The position numbers were made by a program, and so were the translations under genes. Positions 34,310-43,259 of a stretch of 64,000 nucleotides of DNA are shown one piece after another. The stretch's first letter is position 1. The number at the start of each line of letters is the position of its first letter. The notes under the pieces are model-generated. The model worked only from the letters and a program-made list of their open reading frames with translations, was not told the origin of the DNA and made no database searches. Source of the stretch: Altererythrobacter aquiaggeris (lineage in GTDB: Bacteria; Pseudomonadota; Alphaproteobacteria; Sphingomonadales; Sphingomonadaceae); NCBI RefSeq assembly GCF_037154015.1, contig NZ_JBANRL010000001.1:2232001-2296000 (forward strand), given 5' to 3'.

Positions 34310-36012
34310 GCCAGCGGTACCTCCATTACAAACCGTGCCCCGCCTTCGACTGGTTCGGCACGAAGTTCGCCGCCAAGCACGCGCATAATCTCTTTCGATA
34401 TAACCAGTCCCAGACCAAGACCATCCTCTTTTGTTGTCACGAAAGGTTTGAACAAACGGTCCCTCACCCCGTCACTGAGCCCCGGACCATTGTCGATGAC
34501 CGCGATGCGGCAGGTTGCGGGCATCAAAGCGATCGCTATTTCGATGCGGCCCCCGGCCCCCGACGCATCAATTGCGTTCTGCAGCAGATTCACGAGGACT
34601 TGTTCAAGCCGGACATGCTCACCCAGAACCTGGATCGCGCGCGCTGCAGGATCGGGAAGGATAATGTCGATGCCGAGCCGCGCAATCCGGTCGTTCAACA
34701 GCAGCAGCGCGCCGTCGATGACTTGACCGATCGGCATGGCGCGCGGTGCCCGTGTGCCGCGGCGGCTGAACCGGAGAAGCTCGCCGCTAATTGTGCCGAT
34801 CCGATCTGCCAACTGCGCGATTTGTTCGAAATTAGCCGTCGCGCGTCCATAATTTTCGGTATCGATCAACTTCACACCATTGTCGGCGAATATGCGGATA
34901 GCGGCGACCGGCTGACGGATTTCATGGCTGATCCCGGCGCCGATCTGACCCAGTACCGCCAACCGGTTTGCTTGCGAGAGTTGTTCCCGCAACAGACCGG
35001 TGCGGCGATCTGTGTCCTTTTCGCGCGCGGCAAGCCGGCGGCGCTGCGATACGAACGCCGCCCCGCCAATCATCGCGAGCAAAGCGGTTGCCAGACCGAC
35101 CGCCAGCCTACCCCCAGCCACCGAAGCGGCAATCCGGCCTGAAGGGTCGTCGAGCAAATGAAGAGTCCAGCCCTCCGGCGCAACGGCGTACGGGCCCCGG
35201 TCGAGGGGGATTGCAACATCGCGCAAGATGTTGCCATCAAGGTTTAGCGGACGAAACTCCGCCACTCCGAACTGGCGCAGATTCTCTTCCCGATCCAGCG
35301 AAACAAGTGCTTGCGTAGCGCGAAACCGCCAATCGGGGTTGCTGGCAATCAGTGCAATACCATCCGCGTCCGTGACATAAATCGCCTTGCCGGAATCACG
35401 CCAGCCGGCTTCGATTTGGCCGAACTCCACTTTCAATGCGAGCACACCTTGCGGATTTCGCGGCGAGCCGATCCTGCGGGCGATGTAAAGGCCGGGGCGT
35501 CTGCTGACTGTGCCCAGCGCAAACTGGGTGGCATCCCCGTCGGTCAGCGCCTTGCGAAAATAAGGGCGGAAGCCGTAATTGGAGCCGACGAAATTGTCGG
35601 GCCGCCTGTAGTTGCTGGATGACAGCGTCTGGCCTTGCGCATTCATCAGATAGATGACGGCGGCGCCGGTTTGCTGCGATAGCGTCTCCAGCCTTCGGTC
35701 AAGCGCTGGCGTTTTCGATCGATCGCCGCGCAAAAGCGCAATAACATCGGGGTCTTCGGCCAATACCGGCGGCACAAGCTGGAATTTTTCCAGCTCGCTT
35801 TCCAGCCCGGCTGCAAGAATGCGCGCATCGCCAAACGCATCACTGCGCGCCTTATCCACGGCAGAACTGCGCATGATACGATCCACCGTCAGTACCGCGA
35901 GCAAACTGAAAAGCACCAGTGTCACAAATGCGATGGCCCAACCGTTGACGTGTTGAGTTTTCAAAATCCTTCCCACCCCCGCAAGTTGTGCGGAAATCCG
36001 CAAAAACGCCAA
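34306..36012 (-). CDS. DctB-like C4-dicarboxylate sensor histidine kinase
   Basis: About 568 residues. Transmembrane helices at about 25-43 and 303-321 flank a periplasmic double-PDC sensor (the GSNYGFRPYFRKALTDGDATQFALGTVSRRPG block is characteristic of DctB). Then come the H box GISHEIRQPVAAIRIFADN (H363), the N box LVNLLQNAIDASGAGG and G boxes DNGPGLSDG and GLGLGLVISKEI. It senses succinate, malate or fumarate outside and phosphorylates the DctD-like protein. The frame opens at a TTG (36012) with a poor ribosome site, so the exact start is unsure. It is divergent from dctA. Confidence 0.9.
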   Translation of the reverse strand: MAFLRISAQLAGVGRILKTQHVNGWAIAFVTLVLFSLLAVLTVDRIMRSSAVDKARSDAFGDARILAAGLESELEKFQLVPPVLAEDPDVIALLRGDRSKTPALDRRLETLSQQTGAAVIYLMNAQGQTLSSSNYRRPDNFVGSNYGFRPYFRKALTDGDATQFALGTVSRRPGLYIARRIGSPRNPQGVLALKVEFGQIEAGWRDSGKAIYVTDADGIALIASNPDWRFRATQALVSLDREENLRQFGVAEFRPLNLDGNILRDVAIPLDRGPYAVAPEGWTLHLLDDPSGRIAASVAGGRLAVGLATALLAMIGGAAFVSQRRRLAAREKDTDRRTGLLREQLSQANRLAVLGQIGAGISHEIRQPVAAIRIFADNGVKLIDTENYGRATANFEQIAQLADRIGTISGELLRFSRRGTRAPRAMPIGQVIDGALLLLNDRIARLGIDIILPDPAARAIQVLGEHVRLEQVLVNLLQNAIDASGAGGRIEIAIALMPATCRIAVIDNGPGLSDGVRDRLFKPFVTTKEDGLGLGLVISKEIMRVLGGELRAEPVEGGARFVMEVPLA

Positions 36013-36057
36013 CTGATTTCTGCGAAATGTCGGAAAGCCGAGCCTATCGTTAAATCA

Positions 36058-36086
36058 CGCTAATTGTTTTCATTAGTTATTTAGCG
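36058..36086. promoter_or_regulatory. Inverted repeat in the dctB-dctA intergenic region
   Basis: CGCTAA (36058-36063) and TTAGCG (36081-36086) face each other across 17 bp of AT-rich DNA containing TAAT/ATTA. It is a plausible binding site for the DctD-like regulator or another factor, between divergent dctB and dctA. No GG-N10-GC sigma-54 promoter was found in 36013-36170. Confidence 0.45.
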
Positions 36087-36170
36087 TTCGAAATTTTTTC
36101 TCGTGTAGGCTTCTTTTGCGTCATATCATCGCATCAGCCGTCTAACAGGTCGGTCTTGGGAGAGGGATTA

Positions 36171-37565
36171 ATGGCAATATCGCCCACCAGCGATGCGGCG
36201 GTCGCAGCGGTACCCGCGCGCGAGCCACTTTATCGCAAACTTTACTTCCAGGTTGTCGTCGCAATCATCATCGGGGCGCTGCTCGGGCATTTGTATCCTG
36301 AATTCGGTAGTTCGCTGAAACCGCTCGGTGACGGGTTCATTGCGTTGGTCAAAATGATCATCGCGCCGGTGATCTTCGTGACCGTTGCGACAGGTATCGC
36401 CGGGATGAAGGACATGTCCGCTGTCGGCAGCGTGGCGGGCAAGGCAATGGTGTATTTCCTGTTTTTTTCCACTCTGGCGCTGATCATCGGGCTGATCGTA
36501 GCCAATGTCGTCCAACCAGGTGCGGGGCTGAACATCGATCCCGCGACGCTGGATACCACAGCGGTTGAAGCGTACGCGGACACTGCGCAAGAACAGACCA
36601 TAACGGCATTTCTGCTGGCGATAATTCCGACAACTTTCTTCAGCGCCACGACAAGCGGGTCCATCCTGCAAGTTCTGCTTGTCGCGATCTTGTCCGGGAT
36701 CGCAATTGCCGCGACCCGGCCCAAAAGCGATCTCGTGTTCGATGTACTCGTGTCATTTGGCGAAGTGATCTTCAAACTTGTCCATATGCTGATGAAATTC
36801 GCACCGATCGGGGCGTTCGGGGCGATTGCCTTTACCATTGCGGAATTCGGTATCGGCTCGCTGGCAAATCTCGCGGCACTGATCGCCACTTTCTACGTCA
36901 CCTCGCTGTTGTTCGTCATCGTGGTGCTTGGCTCCGTAGCCTGGTTTGGCGGCTTTTCGATCTTTGCACTTATCAAATATCTGCGCGAGGAATTGCTTCT
37001 GGTTCTGGGCACTTCATCGTCCGAAGCCGCGCTGCCCAGCTTGATGGAAAAGATGGAGATCGCCGGGTGCCGCAAATCGGTGGTCGGGCTGGTCGTGCCG
37101 ACCGGCTATTCATTCAATCTGGATGGGACCAATATCTATATGACGCTGGCGGCGCTATTCATCGCGCAAGCCATGGGCATCGATCTGTCTTTTAGCGAAC
37201 AGATTGCGCTCGTGCTTGTGGCAATGATCAGTTCCAAGGGCGCGGCGGGCGTGACGGGCGCCGGGTTTGTCATCCTTGCTGCAACGCTATCGGTTGTTCC
37301 CTCGGTCCCGGTCGCAGGTATGGCGCTGATTCTGGGAATCGACCGGTTCATGAGCGAATGCCGTGCCTTGACGAACTTCATCGGCAATGCGGTTGCGACC
37401 GTTATCGTCGCCAAATGGGAAAACGCCCTCGACAAGGATCGCTTGGCGGCGGCGCTTGGCGGCAAACCGATGCCGCTTCCCGAGGAAGACATCGAGCGTC
37501 ACGAACGCTCGGGCCCGCACAGCCATGCCATGATTGCAGCAGCCAATATGGCAGACAGCCGGTGA
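36171..37565 (+). CDS. dctA: C4-dicarboxylate transporter DctA
   Basis: 464 residues, DAACS family, inner-membrane Na+/H+ symporter for succinate, fumarate, malate and aspartate. DctA-type signatures are [14 protein letters not shown] [11 protein letters not shown], the SS-rich hairpin [39 protein letters not shown] and [20 protein letters not shown], and [22 protein letters not shown] near the end. GAGAGGGATTA is the ribosome site for the ATG at 36171. The stop overlaps the next gene's GTG (GTGA), tying it to the esterase and receptor genes. Confidence 0.96.
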   Translation: MAISPTSDAAVAAVPAREPLYRKLYFQVVVAIIIGALLGHLYPEFGSSLKPLGDGFIALVKMIIAPVIFVTVATGIAGMKDMSAVGSVAGKAMVYFLFFSTLALIIGLIVANVVQPGAGLNIDPATLDTTAVEAYADTAQEQTITAFLLAIIPTTFFSATTSGSILQVLLVAILSGIAIAATRPKSDLVFDVLVSFGEVIFKLVHMLMKFAPIGAFGAIAFTIAEFGIGSLANLAALIATFYVTSLLFVIVVLGSVAWFGGFSIFALIKYLREELLLVLGTSSSEAALPSLMEKMEIAGCRKSVVGLVVPTGYSFNLDGTNIYMTLAALFIAQAMGIDLSFSEQIALVLVAMISSKGAAGVTGAGFVILAATLSVVPSVPVAGMALILGIDRFMSECRALTNFIGNAVATVIVAKWENALDKDRLAAALGGKPMPLPEEDIERHERSGPHSHAMIAAANMADSR

Positions 37566-38521
37566 TCGGCCGCAGAACACTCCTCGGCGGGGGTCTGGCG
37601 CTCACCGCGGTTGCACAAACGCGCTTCACTTCATCCGCTTTAGGACACGAGCCGGAAGACATAATGCTGTGGCCGGGCCCCCCGCCCGGAAAGGGCGGTG
37701 CCAGCGGGGCGGAGAAGATCGGCACCGAAGGCGCGGGCTACGGTGCAATCTCCAACATTTCGATTCCGCGGCTACGCGTGTATCGGCCCAATATTGCCAA
37801 CGGACGCGCGGTGATCGTCGCCGGCGGTGGGGGGTATTTCCGGATCCAGACATGGAAAGAAAGCACGCCCGCCGCCGAATGGCTGCGCAATCGCGGCTAT
37901 ACCGTGTTCGAATTGATCTACCGCCTCCCCAACGACGGGTGGGAAGCCAGCGCACCGTTCGCAGATGCGCAGCGGGCCATGAAGATCGTGCGGACGCGGG
38001 CAGCGGACTTCGGTGTGCGCCCCGACGCGATCGGCATCATGGGTTTTTCCGCTGGAGGCCATCTGACAGGGTTCACTGCCTTGCAGCCTGCCCGCGATCT
38101 TTATGCTGGCAATGACCAGTTCGAAGCCGCGAGCGCGCGACCCGACTTTACAGTGCTGCTCTTCCCCGTCGTGTCGCTTCGCAAGCCCTACGATACCACC
38201 CGCACGCGGCGTGAGATCGTTGGTAAAACCCCGTCGCGCGCCGCAGAGGATGCCTGGTCGCTCGACACATATGCGCGCAAGGACGCCCCGCCGACCATCA
38301 TTTTTTCGGCAGCAGACGACACAATCACGCCGCCGGGCCATGGGATCGGTCTGTTTCAAGCGCTGGTCGCGCAGGGAGCATCAGCAGAATTACACATTTT
38401 CGAGAAGGGCGGCCACGGTTGGGGTCTTGGCGCGCCGACGCAGTTAATCAATCAATGGCCCGACATCTTCGAAGCCTGGATCAACCGGCGGTCGGACAGC
38501 AAAACAGATAAGGGAGAATGA
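37562..38521 (+). CDS. Exported alpha/beta-hydrolase (BD-FAE/esterase type)
   Basis: 319 residues. The start is a GTG overlapping the dctA stop and gives [20 protein letters not shown], a twin-arginine-like signal peptide. The catalytic triad is visible: S163 in GFSAGG, Asp in ADDTITP (252/253), H285 in GGHGWG, with the oxyanion loop GGGGYF. The fold is like bifunctional feruloyl/acetyl-xylan esterases and other short-ester hydrolases. Expected in the periplasm. It is coupled to dctA before it and the TonB receptor after it (ATGA 38518-38521), so it likely hydrolyses an ester in the imported compound (inference). Confidence 0.85.
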   Translation: MIGRRTLLGGGLALTAVAQTRFTSSALGHEPEDIMLWPGPPPGKGGASGAEKIGTEGAGYGAISNISIPRLRVYRPNIANGRAVIVAGGGGYFRIQTWKESTPAAEWLRNRGYTVFELIYRLPNDGWEASAPFADAQRAMKIVRTRAADFGVRPDAIGIMGFSAGGHLTGFTALQPARDLYAGNDQFEAASARPDFTVLLFPVVSLRKPYDTTRTRREIVGKTPSRAAEDAWSLDTYARKDAPPTIIFSAADDTITPPGHGIGLFQALVAQGASAELHIFEKGGHGWGLGAPTQLINQWPDIFEAWINRRSDSKTDKGE

Positions 38522-41500
38522 CTTTGCGTATTAAAGGATTTGGACGGTTCGCCTTGTTGGGAACAACCAGCCTGCTTGCAGCGACCAGCAGCGCCTACGC
38601 GCAGGCCGCGCAGCAAAGCCCGCAGCAGACCACGCCGCAGATGACCCCGCAGCAGCAAGCGCAAGCAGCTGCGGAAGAACGGGAGAATACCCAGTCGGCT
38701 GTCACCGCCGACAATATCATCGTCGTGACCGGAACCCAGATTCAGGGAGCACAGATCAACGACGTCCTCCCGGTGACAGTCCTCGACGAGCAGGCGATTG
38801 AAAATTCCGGAGCAGCATCGGGCGACGAACTGTTCCGTTCCATCCCGCAGGCTGGGACAGTTGCATTCAACGAACAAAACGCCACGACGCAAAACAGTGT
38901 GCGCGGGGATGTGGGTTCGGTCAATCTGCGCGACCTGGGCACCGGCAACACGCTATTGCTCATCAACGGGCGCCGCATGACGCTGCACCCCGGTTTCCAG
39001 ACAGAGCTGCTCGTCCCGGTCGTCAGTTCGGACACCAATGAAATCGCGCCTGGTAGCGTGCGCCGGATCGAAGTGCTGCGCGACGGTGCTTCGGCAATTT
39101 ACGGCGCGGATGCTGTCGCGGGTGTCGTTAACACAGTGCTCAAGGGCAATATTACCGGCGGCTTTCTGGAAGCGGATATGCGGCTTTTCGACGGGACAGG
39201 GCTCTACAGCACGCAGATCAGCGGCGGTCTCGGCGTCGATTTCGGCGGTGGGCGCGGCAACCTCACGCTTTACGGCGGTTATTTCCACGAAAACGGTCTG
39301 AGAGCGTCCGAGCGCAGGTATGCCGCTGACGACGATCGCCGACCGCTGGTTGTCGGGACCGACTTCGAAGGCGATGCTTCCTTTAACAATCGCAACACGT
39401 TCGGTCCGTTCGGGCAATTCGATATCCAGGCTCCATCCAACCGGACGCCGATCGGTGATGATGATTTTTATCTGCAACCCAGTTCGTTTCCGGGCTGCCG
39501 GCTCGATTTCGGTAACGGCTTATGTGCCCGCAACGGAACAACACCGACAACCGATGTTCGCTACAACACCAATTTCGGCAACAATCTGATCAGTAAGAAA
39601 AGCCGCTATAACGCCCTTGCATTGCTCAATTACGAACTGACGGACAACGTCGAAGCCTATTTCGAAGGCAGCTATTACCGTTCCGAAAACCGCCGCAATA
39701 TCGAAGCCTCGGCAATCCTGAGTGCGGTTCCGGTGGGCATTGCAGCGACAGCTTTTTACAATCCGTTCGGCCCGACGTTGCGTAACGGCGTCCGCAATCC
39801 GCAGCGGCTGCCCGGCACTACCATTGCCGCTGGCGGTGCGGACGTGATTATGGAACGGTATCGCTTCGTCGATGTCGGCAACCGCGACATTTCGGTGGAC
39901 AAAGACACCTACCGCCTCGTTGGCGGCCTGCGCGGCAATTTCGGCGAATGGGATTTCGATACCGGATTTGTCTATTCGGAGTCCGATCTGGTCGATCTGG
40001 CGCGCAACCGCGTCTCGCTCACGCTGATGCAGAACCAGATCAATCTGACGACGCCCGATGCATACAATCCGTTCAACGGCGGCTGTGTCGTTGGCGATCC
40101 GGGCCAGGGCGATTGCACACCCAACCCGCAATCATCCATCGATCCGTTCCGCATCGACGTGTTCCGCAAGGGCGGCACCAGTCTGGCGCTGGCCGATTTC
40201 AAGGTTAGCCGCGACAACCTGTTCACTCTGCCCGGAGGCGATGTCGGGGTGGCCTCCGGTGTGGAATGGCGGCGCGAGACTTTCTACGATGATCGCGATC
40301 CACGGCTCGACGGAACGATTACCTTTACCGATAGTGTGACCGGCGATTTCAACGGAAGCGATGTTGCCGGCACCAGTCCGTCGGCTGACACCAATGGATC
40401 GCGCAACGTCTATTCGGGATTTGCCGAACTGTTCGTCCCTCTGGTCAGCCGGGACATGGACATTCCCCTGGTCGAGGCTTTGAATCTGCAACTGGCAGGC
40501 CGGGTGGAGTATTTCGACGATATCGACGAGACCGCGTTCGTACCGCGCGTGGCGGCTTCGTGGACGACGTTTCCCGGGGTGACGCTCCGCGGCGCATGGT
40601 CGCGCGGCTTCCGCGCGCCGAACCTGGTCCAGGTCAACGACGAAGGCACGACCCGGTCCAATACGCGCGACGATTTTGTTGTGTGTCAGGCGCAGGTTCT
40701 GCAGAATCAGATCGACAGTCTTGGCGCCTGTCCGGGTGCGGGTGTCATCAGCATTCGGGCAGGAACCGAAAACCTGGTTCCGGAAGACAGCACCAGTATC
40801 AATCTGGGCATCGTGCTCGAACCCGCGTTCATACCCGGTCTGACGCTGACGGCGGATTACTGGCGCGTCCGCCAGACTGGCTTGGTTGGCACGTTTGGAG
40901 ATGACAACGCTATCGCGCTCGATCTGCTTCGCCGCTTGAACGGGGACACCAATCCGAACGTGGTCAGGCTGGCGCCTACGCCTGACGATATTGCGCTGTT
41001 TGCGGGCACCGGCCTGTCGCCAGCCGGCAAGATCGATTTTGTCATCGACAATTATCTCAACCTCGATAGCCGCACCTCGAAGGGTCTCGACTTCGGACTG
41101 TTCTACCGCGTACCCGATTTCGGACTGGGCAAGTTCAGTGTACGTTTGAACGCTGCGCGGCTGATCGGCTTCGTGCAAAATGCCGGTGCCGATGGACAGG
41201 AAATTGTCGATGCGGTGGCGGACGGTACGCTCCCGCTTGATGTGACGGTCGGCGGTTTGGGCGAACTGCTCGAAATAGAGGGTCGGCCCAAATGGCGTGC
41301 CAGTGGTTCGATCAACTGGGACAACGGACCAATTGATATCGGACTGTACGGCCAATATGTGGGCAAGGTTTACGACACCAGCGTCGTGCGCGACGAACTG
41401 ATCGTTTCCGACGATCCCAATGCCAACTTCTATCAGGTGGACGATTCGTTCACGGTTAACGCGTCGATCTCCTATTCGATCGAAAATACCAGCACGGCGC

Positions 41501-41643
41501 TCGACGGCACCAGGCTGCGGTTCGCGATCAACAACCTGTTCGATGAAGACCCGCCGCTGGCTGACGAGACCTACGGCTTCTTCAGCGAGTTGCACAGCCC
41601 GCGCGGGCGAGTGTTCCATGTCGAACTGCGCAAGAAGTTCTGA
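38518..41643 (+). CDS. TonB-dependent outer-membrane receptor
   Basis: 1041 residues. A signal peptide (ends SSAYAQA) is followed by a Gln-rich spacer, the TonB box-like DNIIVVTGTQI (about 64-74), the plug (VNLRDLGTGNTLLLINGRRMTLHPG, then VRRIEVLRDGASAIYGADAVAGVVN) and a 22-strand barrel ending in RVFHVELRKKF. The group with NTLLLINGRR is abundant in sphingomonads, and members take up diverse polymers, peptides or siderophores. Its coupling to an esterase and dctA, and the adjoining zinc carboxypeptidase, define a four-gene uptake unit. Confidence 0.93.
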   Translation: MTLRIKGFGRFALLGTTSLLAATSSAYAQAAQQSPQQTTPQMTPQQQAQAAAEERENTQSAVTADNIIVVTGTQIQGAQINDVLPVTVLDEQAIENSGAASGDELFRSIPQAGTVAFNEQNATTQNSVRGDVGSVNLRDLGTGNTLLLINGRRMTLHPGFQTELLVPVVSSDTNEIAPGSVRRIEVLRDGASAIYGADAVAGVVNTVLKGNITGGFLEADMRLFDGTGLYSTQISGGLGVDFGGGRGNLTLYGGYFHENGLRASERRYAADDDRRPLVVGTDFEGDASFNNRNTFGPFGQFDIQAPSNRTPIGDDDFYLQPSSFPGCRLDFGNGLCARNGTTPTTDVRYNTNFGNNLISKKSRYNALALLNYELTDNVEAYFEGSYYRSENRRNIEASAILSAVPVGIAATAFYNPFGPTLRNGVRNPQRLPGTTIAAGGADVIMERYRFVDVGNRDISVDKDTYRLVGGLRGNFGEWDFDTGFVYSESDLVDLARNRVSLTLMQNQINLTTPDAYNPFNGGCVVGDPGQGDCTPNPQSSIDPFRIDVFRKGGTSLALADFKVSRDNLFTLPGGDVGVASGVEWRRETFYDDRDPRLDGTITFTDSVTGDFNGSDVAGTSPSADTNGSRNVYSGFAELFVPLVSRDMDIPLVEALNLQLAGRVEYFDDIDETAFVPRVAASWTTFPGVTLRGAWSRGFRAPNLVQVNDEGTTRSNTRDDFVVCQAQVLQNQIDSLGACPGAGVISIRAGTENLVPEDSTSINLGIVLEPAFIPGLTLTADYWRVRQTGLVGTFGDDNAIALDLLRRLNGDTNPNVVRLAPTPDDIALFAGTGLSPAGKIDFVIDNYLNLDSRTSKGLDFGLFYRVPDFGLGKFSVRLNAARLIGFVQNAGADGQEIVDAVADGTLPLDVTVGGLGELLEIEGRPKWRASGSINWDNGPIDIGLYGQYVGKVYDTSVVRDELIVSDDPNANFYQVDDSFTVNASISYSIENTSTALDGTRLRFAINNLFDEDPPLADETYGFFSELHSPRGRVFHVELRKKF

Positions 41644-41657
41644 TACCAGCACCGCTG

Positions 41658-42851
41658 ATGAAGCGTCTGCCGATCATCGTGCTGGGGAGCCTGCTGGCCG
41701 GAGCGTGCGCCGACACGCCCCGGCCAACGGGTGGAGCGGGACAGATATCGGCGACAGCGGCGGTGTGCCGAACTGAAAGCGTTACCATCGCGTTCGATTT
41801 CGAAGGGGCCTCGCAATCGCGCTGTGCCATCGAAGGGGAGCGAAGTTTTTCGATCCTTGTCACGCCCGAACACGCACCGCCAATCAATCCGAGCGCGTGG
41901 TACGCGTTCCGCTACAAAGCGAAGCCCGGCCCCCCGGTGGTAATCGAACTGCGTTATCTGGCGGCACGGCATCGTTATGTGCCGAAATTGCAAGCGGGCG
42001 ATACGGTCTCGATGTTGAGCGCCGGCATCTCCGATGAAGGCAGGACAGCGCGCTTCGCGGTTCCGCCCGGCGCCGGTATCGTGGCGGGACAGGAACTGTT
42101 CCTGGGCAAGCGCTACAATGACCTGATCCGCCGACTCTCCCGCTCGCCCCATGTGGAGGCCAGGACACTCGGCTCGTCACACGACGGGCGCGCCATCAAG
42201 GCAATCGAGATCGGCGACAGGAACGCACCTTATGCAGTTATTCTGTTAGGCCGTGCGCATCCGCCCGAAGTTACCGGGGCGCTCGCAATGGAGCCGTTTC
42301 TGGAACGGATCGTTGAACTGTTTGATAGCGGCGCGATCGATCCCGCCCGCTTTCGTTTTCTGGCAGTGCCGTTGCTCAACCCTGATGGTGTGGCGCGCGG
42401 TCATTGGCGCTCAAATGTCGGGGCGACCGATCTTAATCGAGATTGGGGACCATTCGCCCAACCCGAAACACGCAGCGTAAGAGACTGGCTCGCCCGCTTG
42501 CCAACCGGGACAAGGCCGGTGGCACTGCTCGATTTTCACTCGACCCAGCGTGATGTGTTTTACACCATCCCTGCCGCCTTGCCGACTGATCCAGCGGGTT
42601 TCACCGACCGTTGGCTCGACCTGCTCGCAGCCCGCGTCCCTGATTTTGGCATCAGCCGGGAACCAGGCCACGAAACAGGCAGCGGCGTGTCGAAGAACTG
42701 GTTCTACGACACTTACGGCGCGCCGGCAGTTACCTTCGAAATCGGTGACGAAACGGAACGGCGCCTGATTGATCGCGTTGGCCGCCAAGCTGCCGATGCC
42801 TTTGCACAGGCGCTCGGCGAGGCGAAGCCTGCGTCCATCCGCCAGGAATAA
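41658..42851 (+). CDS. Exported M14-family zinc carboxypeptidase
   Basis: 397 residues. The N-terminal signal peptide (MKRLPIIVLGSLLAGACADT) could also be a weak lipobox with C17. Zinc ligands are H201 and E204 (GRAHPPEVTG) and H294 (LLDFHSTQ). Substrate-binding LNRDWGPFAQPET (N260, R261, D262) and the general base in TFEIGDET (E361) are in M14 order, in the style of the AGBL/CCP branch. An N-terminal beta-sandwich of about 140 residues precedes it. It would trim C-terminal residues from peptides in the periplasm or on the cell surface. It is the last gene of the dctA unit, 14 bp after the receptor. Confidence 0.87.
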   Translation: MKRLPIIVLGSLLAGACADTPRPTGGAGQISATAAVCRTESVTIAFDFEGASQSRCAIEGERSFSILVTPEHAPPINPSAWYAFRYKAKPGPPVVIELRYLAARHRYVPKLQAGDTVSMLSAGISDEGRTARFAVPPGAGIVAGQELFLGKRYNDLIRRLSRSPHVEARTLGSSHDGRAIKAIEIGDRNAPYAVILLGRAHPPEVTGALAMEPFLERIVELFDSGAIDPARFRFLAVPLLNPDGVARGHWRSNVGATDLNRDWGPFAQPETRSVRDWLARLPTGTRPVALLDFHSTQRDVFYTIPAALPTDPAGFTDRWLDLLAARVPDFGISREPGHETGSGVSKNWFYDTYGAPAVTFEIGDETERRLIDRVGRQAADAFAQALGEAKPASIRQE

Positions 42852-43259
42852 ACCGTTGCTGCATTGGCCGGACGTTGAACCCTCGACCATCACTTCGGCG
42901 TAGTCGAAGATATCTCGTTGGATTGCAGTACCAGGCGCATCGCCGATCGATCACAAGGAGTTGCCGGGGACTGTTAGGCTGTGTCGCCAATGTCCGGCCC
43001 GCAAACAAGGCAGTCCAGCGCCCGCCCTGCGCCTGACGACCCGATAAATTACCTTCAGGCTGCTCGGGTTGAAAAACCCTCCTTGCGCTGCGGATCCGAC
43101 CTTCCGCAAGCCGTTGGACATTGCAAAGCGCCGAAATCTAGCAATGGCTGGTATGATTGTCGCGCTTTGCCGAGTGGCTGGCAAAAGAGGAAGGGCCGAA
43201 GCGTATTAACACTCCAGCCCTTCCGCCCCGTCAAGAACTACACGTCGTTATGGTTGGTA
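42852..43259. other. Intergenic region between convergent M14 peptidase and adhesin genes
   Basis: About 400 bp with no frame I can support in either direction and no recognisable tRNA or riboswitch. The only clear structure is a hairpin at 43189-43224 at its right end (listed separately). GC content is ordinary. It may contain old mobile-element debris, but I could not identify a transposase. Confidence 0.5.
43189..43224 (-). terminator. Terminator of the trimeric autotransporter gene
   Basis: GGAAGGGC and GCCCTTCC arms enclose 20 bp, and on the minus strand the stem is followed by TCTTTT. It lies 36 bp after the adhesin stop codon. Confidence 0.7.

Noticed and set aside
36100..36120. A sigma-54-like GG...GC pair (GTAGGCTTCTTTTGCG) upstream of dctA
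   Set aside because: The gap between GG and GC is 8 bp instead of the invariant 10, so it does not meet the sigma-54 consensus.
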